Assembly: GCF_015712065.1 (NCBI RefSeq)
Contig: NZ_JACFYZ010000002.1
Location: forward strand, 62,001 to 126,000
Origin: Ectopseudomonas chengduensis
GTDB lineage: Bacteria; Pseudomonadota; Gammaproteobacteria; Pseudomonadales; Pseudomonadaceae
Length of the DNA stretch: 64,000 bases
Direction: 5' to 3'
The notes beneath the pieces were generated by a model. It saw only the letters and a program-made list of their open reading frames with translations. It made no database searches and was not told the DNA's origin. The translations under genes were made by a program, and so were the position numbers. Of the stretch, positions 10,171-17,944 are shown one piece after another (positions within the stretch are counted from its first letter, which is position 1; each line of letters opens with the position of its first letter).

Positions 10171-11195
10171 TGCGCGAAGGCCTCGGGATGCAGCGCGGCA
10201 GCCAGGGTTTCGATGGCGGCGACGTTGTCCAGGCTCGGTGTGACGGCGAGATAGGAGAGCACCACGAAGCGCTGCTCGCGAATCGCCGTGACGCCCTGCA
10301 GCGCCGGGTGCTGCAGGAGAAAATCGCGCTTCTGCGCCGCCGTGCGTTCGCCATAGTCGACGATCAGGATCAGCTCCGGGTCCTGCTCGACCACGGCTTC
10401 CCAGCCCACCTGCATCCAGTTGGCCGCTACGCCGTCCATCACATTGCGCCCACCAGCCGCGGCGATCAGCGACTGCGGCATGCCCAAACGGCCGGCACTG
10501 AAGGGCAGGTCCTCACCACTGTCGTAGACGAACACCCGCGGCCGCGTCGGTTGCTCACCGAGCTGCGCACTTACCGCCGCTACCCGTGCCTGCATGCCCT
10601 GTACCAGGGTCTCGGCACGATCCTCGACGGCGAAGATGCGGCCGAGATTGCGCAGGTCGGTATAGACATCGTCCAGGCTGGCGACGCGCTTGGGCATAAC
10701 ATGCGCACAGGACTCGCTCAGCTCGTACACCGGGATGCCGAAACGCGCCAGGCTGGCCGGGGTGACCTCGCCGCCGATGCGCATGCCGTAGTTCCAGCCG
10801 GCGAAGAAGAAGTCGGCGTCGGCATCGAGCAGATTCTCCAGCGACGGATAGCGCGCGGCCAGTTCGGGCAGCCCATCGAGCTGCGCCTGCATGGCCGGCT
10901 CGACGGTCTTCCAGCCGCTGATGCCGCTGTAGCCGACCATGCGCTGCCTCAGGCCAAGATTCAGGAGCATGGCGGTCAGGGTGATGTCGTGGCTGACCGC
11001 ACGCTGTGGCGGTCGCTCGATGGTCAGTTGGCGATCGCAGCTGGTAACGGTGGCGGCCCAGGCGGGGCTGGCCAGCGCCAGCAGGATCGCACCAATGAGT
11101 GTAGGAGCGAGCTTTGCTCGCGAAGCTTCTGTCGTTCCCCAGGGTTCGCGAGCAGAGCTCGCTCCTACAGATGCAACCGTGCGTAAACGCTTCAT
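10167..11195 (-). CDS. ABC transporter periplasmic binding protein (BtuF/FhuD-like)
   Basis: The 342-residue protein belongs to the PeriplasmicBP_2 (TroA/BtuF-like) class, with recognisable stretches such as PQRAVSHDITLTAMLLNLGL and the C-terminal WMQVGWEAVVEQDPELILI. The ATG at 11195 overlaps the ATPase stop codon in TGATG. The hydrophobic signal core (LIGAILLALASPAWA, about residues 33-47) is preceded by an unusually long N-region, because residues of about 10-32 are encoded by a REP pair. Whether export still works, or a shorter in-frame start is used, is open. It should present the ligand to the FecCD-type permease. Confidence 0.85.
   Translation of the reverse strand: MKRLRTVASVGASSAREPWGTTEASRAKLAPTLIGAILLALASPAWAATVTSCDRQLTIERPPQRAVSHDITLTAMLLNLGLRQRMVGYSGISGWKTVEPAMQAQLDGLPELAARYPSLENLLDADADFFFAGWNYGMRIGGEVTPASLARFGIPVYELSESCAHVMPKRVASLDDVYTDLRNLGRIFAVEDRAETLVQGMQARVAAVSAQLGEQPTRPRVFVYDSGEDLPFSAGRLGMPQSLIAAAGGRNVMDGVAANWMQVGWEAVVEQDPELILIVDYGERTAAQKRDFLLQHPALQGVTAIREQRFVVLSYLAVTPSLDNVAAIETLAAALHPEAFAQ
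11100..11169. repeat. REP pair inside the binding-protein gene
   Basis: TGTAGGAGCGAGCTTTGCTC and GAGCAGAGCTCGCTCCTACA face each other across about 30 bases. The pair lies within the coding sequence for the N-terminus of the binding protein and is read through in frame. REP elements normally sit between genes. Confidence 0.8.
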
Positions 11196-11965
11196 CAAAC
11201 AATCCAGGTAATGCGCGGATGACCCGCCAGTGGATGGGTATCGACCAGCGCCTGCAGGCCGAACACCTGCTGCAGCAGTTCGGCGGTCAGCACTTCGGCA
11301 GGCGTGCCGATGGCCACCAGACGGCCGTGGTCGAGCACGCAGAGGCGGTCGCAGAACGCCGCCGCCAGGTTCAGATCATGGAAGCTGGCCAGGGTCGCCA
11401 GGCCCAGCGCCTTGATCTGGCCCAGCAGTTCGAGCTGGTAGCGCGGGTCGAGGTGGTTGGTCGGCTCGTCGAGGATCAGCACTTGCGGTTGCTGCACCAG
11501 GGCACGGGCGAGCAGAGCGCGCTGCTTCTCGCCACCCGAGAGGCAGGCGAAGGGCTGCTGCGCCAGGTCGCTCAAACCGACACGGGCCAGCGCCTCATTC
11601 ACCAGGCGCCGATCTTCGACATCGTCGCCATCGAACAGCCCCTTGTGCGGCGTACGGCCCATGGCCGCCACCTCGTGCACGCGCAGGCCGAAGTCCTGCG
11701 GAAATTCCTGCAGCACCACCGCCACGCGCTGCGCACTCCAGCGAGGCGGGTGCTGCCACAGCGCCTCGCCGTCCAGCTTGACCTGGCCGGCGCTGGGCCG
11801 CTGGAAGCGGTAGGCGCAGCGCAGCAGGCTGGTCTTGCCGCTGCCGTTGGGGCCGATCAGCCCCAGCAGCTCGCCGTCGCCGACGTCCAGGTCGATGCCC
11901 TCGAGCAGCGGACGCTGGCCGTCGGGCGACCAGGCCAGCGCCTGAATACGCAAACGCGGAGTCAT
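11195..11965 (-). CDS. ABC transporter ATP-binding protein (FecE/BtuD-like)
   Basis: The 256-residue ATPase has Walker A GPNGSGKTS, Q-loop at VVLQEF, signature LSGGEKQRALLARAL, Walker B VLILDEPTNHLD and the switch His in SFHDLN. It powers the TonB/ABC importer of this operon. The ATG at 11965 overlaps the TonB receptor stop codon in TGATG, and its own stop overlaps the start of the binding protein gene in the same way, so the whole operon is tightly coupled. The long open frame upstream of 11965 is not coding in this frame. It corresponds in order to PA2912 of P. aeruginosa from memory. Confidence 0.93.
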   Translation of the reverse strand: MTPRLRIQALAWSPDGQRPLLEGIDLDVGDGELLGLIGPNGSGKTSLLRCAYRFQRPSAGQVKLDGEALWQHPPRWSAQRVAVVLQEFPQDFGLRVHEVAAMGRTPHKGLFDGDDVEDRRLVNEALARVGLSDLAQQPFACLSGGEKQRALLARALVQQPQVLILDEPTNHLDPRYQLELLGQIKALGLATLASFHDLNLAAAFCDRLCVLDHGRLVAIGTPAEVLTAELLQQVFGLQALVDTHPLAGHPRITWIV

Positions 11966-14073
11966 CAGAAGCTGTAATCCGCGGTGACGAAGAACGAACG
12001 TGGCGCCCCCAGGTACCACTGCTCGCCGTCGCTGCTGGGGGTGGTGGCGTACTGGCGGTCGAACAGGTTGTTCAGCTCCAGACCCAGGCGCACGTCCGGC
12101 AACGCCTGCCAGGCGATGTTGGCGTCGACCACGGTGTAGCCAGGCACCTTGGCGGTGTTGGCCGTATCGGCATAACGCGCATCGACATAACGCGCGCCGA
12201 TACCGGCATCCACGCCGCCACCAAGTGCCTTGTTCAACCACAGGTTGGCGGTGCGCTTGGGCACGTCGGTCGGGCGATTGCCGCTGCGGTCGCCACCACC
12301 TTCGATGAAGTCGTCGTACTCGGCACGCACGAAGGCGGCGTTGGCTGACACCTGCCAGCCCCGACCCAGCGCCAATTCCAGGGTGGCCTCCAGACCATCG
12401 GAAGACTGCTGGCCGATCTGCTCGGTGGGCGAGGTCGGGGTTGCGCGGCTGAGCAACTTCTTCTTGACGATATGGTAGGCGGCCAGTGTCCACTCGCCCT
12501 GCCCGCCCCAGAACATCTGCTTGAGGCCGATCTCGGTCTGTTTGGCTTCGCTCAGGTCGAACTGCTGCTGGGTCGGGTTCAGGGTCAGCAGGTTGTTCAC
12601 CCCCTCGGTGCTGGTGGCGTACTGACCATACAGCGACAGCTCGGGGGTCAGGGCGAATACCAGGCCGGCACGCCAATTGTCGCCACTCAGGCTGCGGTCG
12701 ACGCTGCTGCCATCGATCAGGTTGTCGCGCTGCAGATGCACCTGATCACGGCGCACCCCGGTGACCAGCGACAGGCGCTGGGTCAGCTGGGTGCGGTTCT
12801 CGGCGAACAGCGAGAACTGCCGCGCCAGGTTGCGCTCACGCGGGCCGTAGCCGAGCGGGTCGGTGCTCTGGTACTGACCGCCGCCGGAGCCGGCCAGCGG
12901 CACGCTGTCGCTGAAGCTGCTGGCGAAATCGTGCTGGCGGGCGAAGTGGATGCGGTTGTAATCCACACCGACCACCGTGCGGCTATCGAGGCCGAACAGG
13001 GTGTGATCCAGGGTGAAGGTCTGGCGGTCGCCGACCTGTTCCTGGGTGTGCTTGATCTCGTAGAACTCGCTGCGCTCGACCGTATTGCCCGGCTGCCAGC
13101 GAAAGGCCTCGGCATTGCGCCAGTAGCGCTGGGTCTTGATGTAGTAGAGCTGGTTGCTGGCACTGAGCACGTCGTTGATGCGCCAGTCGGTCACCAGGCG
13201 GGTGATCTGGTCGTTGTAGCGAATGTCGGCATTGGCGACGTTGTAGTTACGTTCGCGGATGCTCTCGCGGTACTTGCCGGCCACCAGCGGCGTACCCAGA
13301 TAACGCTCGGGGCTTTGATCGCCCTGGTCGTGGGACAGGGTGAAGCTCAGGTCGTCATGGGCGTCCCAGCGCAGGGCGGCGCTAAGCGCCAGGCTGTCCG
13401 AATCACCGCGGTCGACCCAACCATTGCTGGCCTGCTGATTGATGTTGAAGCGGTAGCTCAGTTCGTCACTCAGCGAACCGCCGCTGTCCAGCGCAGCCTG
13501 GCGGCGGTCGTCGCTGCCGTAGCCGAGGCGCAGCTGGTTGCGGATCTCGCCGGCGAAGGGCTTCTTCGGCACCACGTTGATCACCGCGCCGGTGGCGCCC
13601 TCACCATAGAGCACCGAAGCCGGGCCGCGCAGCACGTCGATGCGCGCTACCGACCAGGTGTCCACCGGGAAGGTCACGGTGCCGGCGCCGACGTACTGGC
13701 GGGTGCCGTCGTACAGCTGCATGGTCGCCGCATGGCCGGTAAAACCGCGCGCCGACAGCGCGGTGCCGCCATTGCCGGGCGAGCCGATGCTGCTGATGCC
13801 CGGTGTGCGGGTCACGGCGTCCTGCACCGAGAGGTTGTTGCGCCCGCGTACCTCGGCGCCGCTCAGGCTGCTGGTGCTGGCCGGGGTTTGCAGCGCCGAC
13901 AGCTCCAGGCGCGAGCCGGACGTGGTGGGCGTATGCAGATCGCTCTCGCCTTCCTCGGCAGCGGACGCCTGGACGGTGACGGCAGGGAGATCGACATGAG
14001 ATTCGCTGGCCATGGCCACACTGCCAAGCAGCAGCGCGAATGGCAGGGAGCAGAGGCGTAGAAGGTGCTGCAC
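11965..14073 (-). CDS. TonB-dependent outer membrane receptor
   Basis: The product of about 702 residues has a signal peptide (MQHLLRLCSLPFALLLGSVA), a TonB-box-like region (DLPAVTVQA), a plug domain with SVQDAVTRTPGISSIG and IDVLRGPASVLYGEGA, and a beta-barrel ending in aromatic F (TADYSF). It resembles ferric-siderophore-type receptors, yet the operon has a cobalamin riboswitch and a Zur-like box upstream, so the ligand could be a corrinoid, a zincophore complex or another chelate. I chose the GTG at 14073 because the signal peptide begins there; the frame is open further upstream but has no signal. The order fits PA2911-PA2914 of P. aeruginosa. Confidence 0.85.
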   Translation of the reverse strand: MQHLLRLCSLPFALLLGSVAMASESHVDLPAVTVQASAAEEGESDLHTPTTSGSRLELSALQTPASTSSLSGAEVRGRNNLSVQDAVTRTPGISSIGSPGNGGTALSARGFTGHAATMQLYDGTRQYVGAGTVTFPVDTWSVARIDVLRGPASVLYGEGATGAVINVVPKKPFAGEIRNQLRLGYGSDDRRQAALDSGGSLSDELSYRFNINQQASNGWVDRGDSDSLALSAALRWDAHDDLSFTLSHDQGDQSPERYLGTPLVAGKYRESIRERNYNVANADIRYNDQITRLVTDWRINDVLSASNQLYYIKTQRYWRNAEAFRWQPGNTVERSEFYEIKHTQEQVGDRQTFTLDHTLFGLDSRTVVGVDYNRIHFARQHDFASSFSDSVPLAGSGGGQYQSTDPLGYGPRERNLARQFSLFAENRTQLTQRLSLVTGVRRDQVHLQRDNLIDGSSVDRSLSGDNWRAGLVFALTPELSLYGQYATSTEGVNNLLTLNPTQQQFDLSEAKQTEIGLKQMFWGGQGEWTLAAYHIVKKKLLSRATPTSPTEQIGQQSSDGLEATLELALGRGWQVSANAAFVRAEYDDFIEGGGDRSGNRPTDVPKRTANLWLNKALGGGVDAGIGARYVDARYADTANTAKVPGYTVVDANIAWQALPDVRLGLELNNLFDRQYATTPSSDGEQWYLGAPRSFFVTADYSF

Positions 14074-14178
14074 GTGAGTGATTCCGGATCTTCCAGGAGA
14101 GTCGTCAGGACGCTCCAGGCTCCGGGTGTGCGCGTTGAAGGCGGTCAGCCTTGACGCTTCGCAGTCGGTGCCTGAGGC

Positions 14179-14209
14179 GATAATGTTATTGTTATAACAT
14201 AACATTATC
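14179..14209. promoter_or_regulatory. Zur-like operator with nested palindromes
   Basis: A 31-base AT-rich island starts with GATAATGTTA and ends with its inverse TAACATTATC. Inside, TGTTAT-AAC-ATAACA (14190-14204) has the arms and 3-base spacing of the gammaproteobacterial Zur box (TGTTAT-ANT-ATAACA). A second TGTTAT half-site abuts it, giving overlapping boxes. It stands about 115-135 bases before the TonB receptor start and downstream of the riboswitch. Confidence 0.65.
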
Positions 14210-14420
14210 GTTGTTCGCAGGTAGCCAGATACGGACTCACGCCCTTCGTTCAGGCATGCAGAAGAGAGGTTCTTGTAGCGGAAATGGCGCGCCATATTGC
14301 TTCCATCGCAAAGAGAAAAGGCACGGCAATCCGATGGAAATGCGCAACAGCAGACAGGGGCACGGCGGCGCCCTACTGGAGTCAACGCCCGCCCACCGCG
14401 GGTTGCCAGACACAAACGAC

Positions 14421-14585
14421 TCCAGGCCGGTCTCCGGGCTTGCGAGGGTCATGAACGCACCGCCTTCCCATGCGCGTGGCGCACAGTGGCGTATCGATGC
14501 GGTCGCTCGCTTACCGTTGCGGGGGCAGCGTCGGACTTCAACCGACTTCCCGTTTCACCTCACGCGCGGCGGCGTGAGACACCTG
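14421..14585 (-). promoter_or_regulatory. Cobalamin riboswitch of the TonB/ABC importer operon
   Basis: On the minus strand the ordered landmarks of an AdoCbl riboswitch are present: AGGTG with a P2-type hairpin, GGTGAAACGGGAAG, GCTGCCCCCGCAACGGTAAG, the B12 box GCCACTG, GGGAAGG, and a closing GCCCGGAGACCGGCC. It precedes the TonB receptor gene by about 350 bases. Binding of adenosylcobalamin would reduce expression of the operon when the leader is transcribed. Confidence 0.85.
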
Positions 14586-14638
14586 AAGCGGGGCGGATAT
14601 GACCACCCGCACCCGCTCAAGTCAAGGCGCGGGGGCAA

Positions 14639-14700
14639 TTGTGGGAGGTGCTTTAGCGGCGATTGCTCGTAGCCTGGATTGGCCGCAGGCGTAATCCGAG
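14639..14700. repeat. Degenerate REP-like sequence
   Basis: TTGTGGGAGGTGCTTTAGCG matches one end of the inverted element at 40969-41021, and GTAGCCTGGATT ... GTAATCCGAG resembles the hairpin at 20688-20739. Both look like decayed single units at the 3' end of the ferredoxin-like gene. Confidence 0.45.
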
Positions 14701-14703
14701 TTG

Positions 14704-15402
14704 CTAATTGTTGCCCTGCTCATCGATACGCAACTCCGGCAACGCCTTGCCCGCCACCAGGCGCTCATCGACCAGACGAATCACCGCCGCCTCGTCCTTG
14801 ATGCCGTACCACTCGCCCTGTGGATAAAGGCTCGCGGTCGGGCCCAGGTCGCAGGGGAACTGGCACTGGCTGCGGGTGATATGCACACCGCCCTCGCACT
14901 CCAGCTTGCCGGCGCTCTTGAGCCGCTGGCGCAGGGTTTTCCACAGGCCCAGCGCACCCTTGCGCGTGCAGCGCGGGCCATTGCACAGCAGCAAGCGCTG
15001 CGCATGTGGTGGGATCTGCGACCAAGCGTGATGTGCAGGAACGGGTGGCACGTCACTGCAGGGCAGATGCGCTTCGCGATGCTTCAGCAATGCGCCCAGA
15101 CCATCGAGCCAGGCGTCCTCCAGTGCCGTGCAGACCACGAACACCTCGGCGCCGTCGCCGCGTTCGGCGATGCGCTCGCGCAGCCAATCACGGTGCGCAG
15201 CATCGGCGCGCGGCTCCAGATCGACCACCAGCAGCGGTCGCGGCGCCTCATCGATGGCCTGCCAGAAGCCATCCTGCTCGCTGTCATGCAGATACGCCTC
15301 ACCCAGCAACGCGGTGATGCGCTGTTGCAGACGCTCGGACGATGCCCCACGACCCAGGCCGGGGCCGATAAACAGAACGCGGGCGTAGGGGGTTTGGCTC
15401 AT
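14704..15402 (-). CDS. (2Fe-2S) ferredoxin-like protein of cobalamin locus
   Basis: The 232-residue protein has an N-terminal half without a fold I can name and a C-terminal thioredoxin-like [2Fe-2S] ferredoxin domain. Four cysteines fit cluster binding: LLLCNGPRC, SQC and FPC, followed by the family ending YPQGEWYGI. The gene follows cobK on the same strand and occupies the position of PA2910 in P. aeruginosa. It may deliver electrons for a cobalamin step such as cobalt reduction or the reductase CobK, but that is an inference. The ATG at 15402 has GGAGACC upstream. Confidence 0.75.
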   Translation of the reverse strand: MSQTPYARVLFIGPGLGRGASSERLQQRITALLGEAYLHDSEQDGFWQAIDEAPRPLLVVDLEPRADAAHRDWLRERIAERGDGAEVFVVCTALEDAWLDGLGALLKHREAHLPCSDVPPVPAHHAWSQIPPHAQRLLLCNGPRCTRKGALGLWKTLRQRLKSAGKLECEGGVHITRSQCQFPCDLGPTASLYPQGEWYGIKDEAAVIRLVDERLVAGKALPELRIDEQGNN

Positions 15403-15440
15403 GACGGTCTCCAGAACGGGCCGGCAGTCTAGCAGCGTGC

Positions 15441-15573
15441 GTAGGGTGGACGTCGCTTTTCACGTCCATCACAACGGTGGATCGACAAAGCGCGATGCAA
15501 CCACCGCGACGATCGCAAGCGTAGGGCGGGTGCAACCCGCCAGGCCGGCGTTGGCGGGTTTCACCCGCCCTAC
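15441..15573. repeat. REP-like hairpins at the end of cobK
   Basis: A unit GTAGGGTGGACGTC ... is followed by a strong hairpin GTAGGGCGGGTGCAACCCGC ... GGTTTCACCCGCCCTAC (15521-15573). The cobK stop codon TAG (15570-15572 on minus) is part of the last arm, so the repeat supplies the stop. Confidence 0.7.
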
Positions 15574-16289
15574 AAGGACAGCGCCTCGTAGAGCGCGTCC
15601 AACTCCGCGAACTCACACGTTACCGCCGGCAACTGCGGGCGACGCAACAGCAAAACCGGCAATCCAAGCTCACGGGCGACCTGCAACTTCGGCTCGGTGG
15701 AGGCGCTGCCGCTGTTCTTGCTCACCAGCACGTCGCAGCGCAGGCGCGCGAACAGTGCGCGTTCCTCGTCCAGGGAGAACGGCCCGCGTGCGCCGATCAC
15801 CTCTGCGCGCGGCGGCGCCGGCTCGGCCTGCAGGCAGCGCACCGTCCAGTGCTGGTGCGCGGGAATCTCGTGCAAATGCGCCAGCGGCTCGCGCCCGGAG
15901 GTGAAAAATGGCCGCTGGAAAGGCGCCAGCGCACGGGTCAGTTCATCCCAGCCTTCCACCTCGCGCCAGTCGTCACCCGGGCCCGGTTGCCAGCCAGGGC
16001 GCCGCAATGCCCAGCATGGCACGCCCGCCAGTTCTGCAGCGCGGGCCGCGTTTTGGCTGATCTGCGCCGCATAGGGGTGGGTCAGATCCAGCAGCAGCTC
16101 GATGCCTTCGCGGTCGATAAAGGCCGCCAGGCCTTCGGCACCACCAAAGCCGCCGACGCGCACGCGGCAGGCCAGGTCATCCGGCACCCGGCCAAGGCCG
16201 GCCAGGCTGTAGATGGTTTCCGGCCCCATCCGACGCGCCAGACGCAGCGCCTCGGTAGTGCCGCCGAGCAGCAGGATGCGCGCACTCAC
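15570..16289 (-). CDS. cobK: Precorrin-6A reductase
   Basis: CobK reduces precorrin-6A to precorrin-6B with NADPH in the aerobic cobalamin pathway. The 239-residue product has the normal length and the family features: the N-terminal nucleotide-binding start [31 protein letters not shown], and the C-terminal [15 protein letters not shown]. It overlaps the end of cobL by four bases (ATGA) and is probably coupled to it. The stop codon lies inside a REP-like repeat, so the original C-terminus may have been a few residues different. Confidence 0.95.
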   Translation of the reverse strand: MSARILLLGGTTEALRLARRMGPETIYSLAGLGRVPDDLACRVRVGGFGGAEGLAAFIDREGIELLLDLTHPYAAQISQNAARAAELAGVPCWALRRPGWQPGPGDDWREVEGWDELTRALAPFQRPFFTSGREPLAHLHEIPAHQHWTVRCLQAEPAPPRAEVIGARGPFSLDEERALFARLRCDVLVSKNSGSASTEPKLQVARELGLPVLLLRRPQLPAVTCEFAELDALYEALSL

Positions 16290-17488
16290 GGCTTGCGCAC
16301 CGCCAGCAGGGTGATCGGCAGCGCCGCGCGCCAGGTGTCGAAGCCGCCCAGCGGCTGCGCCTGGGCCACGGCAAGACGCAGCAGCTCGCCGCCCTGCTGC
16401 TCACGGAAGGCCACCAGCGCCGCCTCGCTCTGCAGGGTCACGGCATTGGCCAGCAGGCGCCCACCCGGCTTGAGCGCGGCCCAGCAATCATCCAGCACAC
16501 CGGGTACGGTGACACCGCCGCCGATAAAGATCGCATCCGGTGTCGGCAGCCCGTCCAGCGCCTCAGGCGCATGCCCGGCGACCAGTTGCAGCCCGGGTAC
16601 GCCGAGGGCATCGCGATTGTGGCGGATATGGGCCTGACGCCCCTCATTGGCTTCGACGGCGATGGCGCGGCAGGCCGGGTGCGCGCGCATCCACTCGATG
16701 CCGATGGAGCCACAACCAGCGCCGACATCCCACAGCAGCTCGCCGGGCAGCGGCGCCAGCCGCGCCAGGGTCACCGCGCGCACGTCGCGCTTGGTCAGTT
16801 GGCCGTCGTGGCGGTAGGCCTCGTCCGGCAGACCACAGGTCGGTGGCAGCAGTTGCGCCCCGGCGTCGGCCAGGCATTCCACGGCCAGCAGGTTGAGGTC
16901 AGCGCCACGCGGCAGATTCCAACTTTCGGCCAGGCCATCGAGTCGGCGCTCATCCGGCCCGCCCAGATGCTCCAGCAGGGTCAAGCGACTGGCGCCGAAA
17001 CTGCGTGAGCACAGGGCTTTGGCAACCTGCGCGGGCGTGTCGCCATCGGCGCTGAGTACCAGCAGGCGTATGCCGGGATACAACCGGGCGTTGAGCGTGG
17101 CCAGCGGCCGCCCGACCAGCGACACCACCTCCACCTCCTGCAGCGGCCAGCCCAGGCGCGCCGCCGCCAGCGACACCGAGGACGGCGCCGGCAACACCTG
17201 CAACTCGTCGGCCGGCACCTGCCGCACCAGGCTGGCACCGACGCCGTAGAACATAGGGTCGCCACTGGCCAGCACACACACGGCCTCGCCACGCCGAGCC
17301 AGCAGCGGTTGCAAGTCGAAGGGGCTGGGCCAGGTTTCCCGCTCGCCGCTGATGCACGGCGGCAGCAGCGCCAGCTGGCGCGGCGCGCCGACGATACGGG
17401 TGGCCGCCAGCAAGGCGCGACGCGCGGCCTTGCCCAGGCCGGGGTAGCCGTCTTCGCCGATGCCGACCAGGGTCAACCAGGGTTTCAT
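16286..17488 (-). CDS. cobL: Precorrin-6Y C5,15-methyltransferase (decarboxylating)
   Basis: CobL methylates C5 and C15 of precorrin-6B and removes the acetate side-chain carboxyl to give precorrin-8. The 400-residue protein has the expected two parts: an N-terminal tetrapyrrole methylase domain (CbiE-like, [13 protein letters not shown] and [12 protein letters not shown]) and a C-terminal CbiT-like SAM methyltransferase with [16 protein letters not shown] and FIGGG. It is the first gene of a minus-strand set cobL-cobK-ferredoxin-like. It is divergent from cobG across a riboswitch-bearing region; no riboswitch faces cobL itself. Confidence 0.96.
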   Translation of the reverse strand: MKPWLTLVGIGEDGYPGLGKAARRALLAATRIVGAPRQLALLPPCISGERETWPSPFDLQPLLARRGEAVCVLASGDPMFYGVGASLVRQVPADELQVLPAPSSVSLAAARLGWPLQEVEVVSLVGRPLATLNARLYPGIRLLVLSADGDTPAQVAKALCSRSFGASRLTLLEHLGGPDERRLDGLAESWNLPRGADLNLLAVECLADAGAQLLPPTCGLPDEAYRHDGQLTKRDVRAVTLARLAPLPGELLWDVGAGCGSIGIEWMRAHPACRAIAVEANEGRQAHIRHNRDALGVPGLQLVAGHAPEALDGLPTPDAIFIGGGVTVPGVLDDCWAALKPGGRLLANAVTLQSEAALVAFREQQGGELLRLAVAQAQPLGGFDTWRAALPITLLAVRKP

Positions 17489-17560
17489 CCAATGTCCTCA
17501 CACAGGCCCGACGGAGCGCCTGTCCGCGCTCCGGGCAAAGCGGGCATAATAGCGCCTTCG

Positions 17561-17840
17561 TCGGTGCCCTTGAGTCGATACGACTCAGTAAAGGGCCTAA
17601 GGAAACTCTGAAATAGTCGTCATTCCCGCGCAGGCGGGAATCCAGAATCTCAGTACTACCTGGGCTCCCGCCTGCGCGGGAGTGACGGTAGATGGCCATT
17701 TCAGAGCTTCCCCAAGAGGGAACACGGTTCACCGTGGCTGCCCCCGCAACTGTAAACAGCGAGTCCAACGCAATCGGCCACTGGGTAACCGGGAAGGCGC
17801 GGCGGACCAAGACCTGTCAGCCAGGAGACCTGCCGACGAA
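17561..17840 (+). promoter_or_regulatory. Cobalamin riboswitch of cobGHI, interrupted by a repeat
   Basis: The 5' part (17561-17600) has the start TCGGTGCCC and a hairpin ending AAAGGGCCTAA. The 3' part (17714 on) resumes with AAGAGGGAACACGG, then GCTGCCCCCGCAACTGTAAA, the B12 box GCCACTGG, GGGAAGG and the closing AGCCAGGAGACCTGCC. In the riboswitch at 46260-46440 the same two parts are contiguous (CTAAGAGGGAAC), so 17601-17713 is an insertion. It should repress the cobG operon with adenosylcobalamin if the fold survives. Confidence 0.85.
17601..17713. mobile_element. Palindromic MITE-like element in riboswitch (copy B)
   Basis: The element of about 113 bp has outer inverted repeats GGAAACTCTGAAAT and ATTTCAGAGCTTCC (13 of 14 positions paired) and an inner palindromic core of 70 bp (17618-17687: CGTCATTCCCGCGCAGGCGG ... 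GCGCGGGAGTGACG). A short AA lies on both sides and may be a target duplication. It has no coding capacity. The inner core is related to copy A at 4391-4460. Confidence 0.75.
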
Positions 17841-17944
17841 CGCTGGTCGCGAGTGCCAACATCGGGCGGGGTGTACCGATGCCATGGAGTCCCCTATGGG
17901 ATTTCGCTGGTTCGGTCGCCGCGTCGTTATCCACAGGTGACCGC

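Larger units (their letters stand above)
14074..14703. other. Regulatory intergenic region of the importer operon
   Basis: No gene is supported in these 630 bases. They hold a Zur-like operator (14179-14209), a minus-strand cobalamin riboswitch (14421-14585) and a partial REP-like sequence (14639-14700) next to the end of the ferredoxin-like gene. The small open frames on both strands here have no start signals. Confidence 0.8.
17489..17944. other. cobL-cobG divergent region
   Basis: The region has no separate gene. It holds a possible -10 element for the cobG leader (GCATAATAG at 17544-17552), a cobalamin riboswitch on plus split into two parts (17561-17600 and 17714-17840), and the palindromic insertion between them (17601-17713). 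Confidence 0.8.

Noticed and set aside
11965..12676. N-terminal extension of the ATP-binding protein to 12676
   Set aside because: The extra residues are Arg/Gln/Ala-rich and lie inside the TonB receptor gene; the ATPase begins at the ATG that overlaps the TonB stop codon.
12000..14073. TonB receptor as BtuB because of the riboswitch
   Set aside because: The sequence is nearer to siderophore-type receptors and a Zur-like box is present, so I do not give the btuB symbol.
14211..14672. Plus-strand 153-codon frame in the riboswitch region
   Set aside because: It covers the riboswitch and the Zur-like site, with no start signal or homology.
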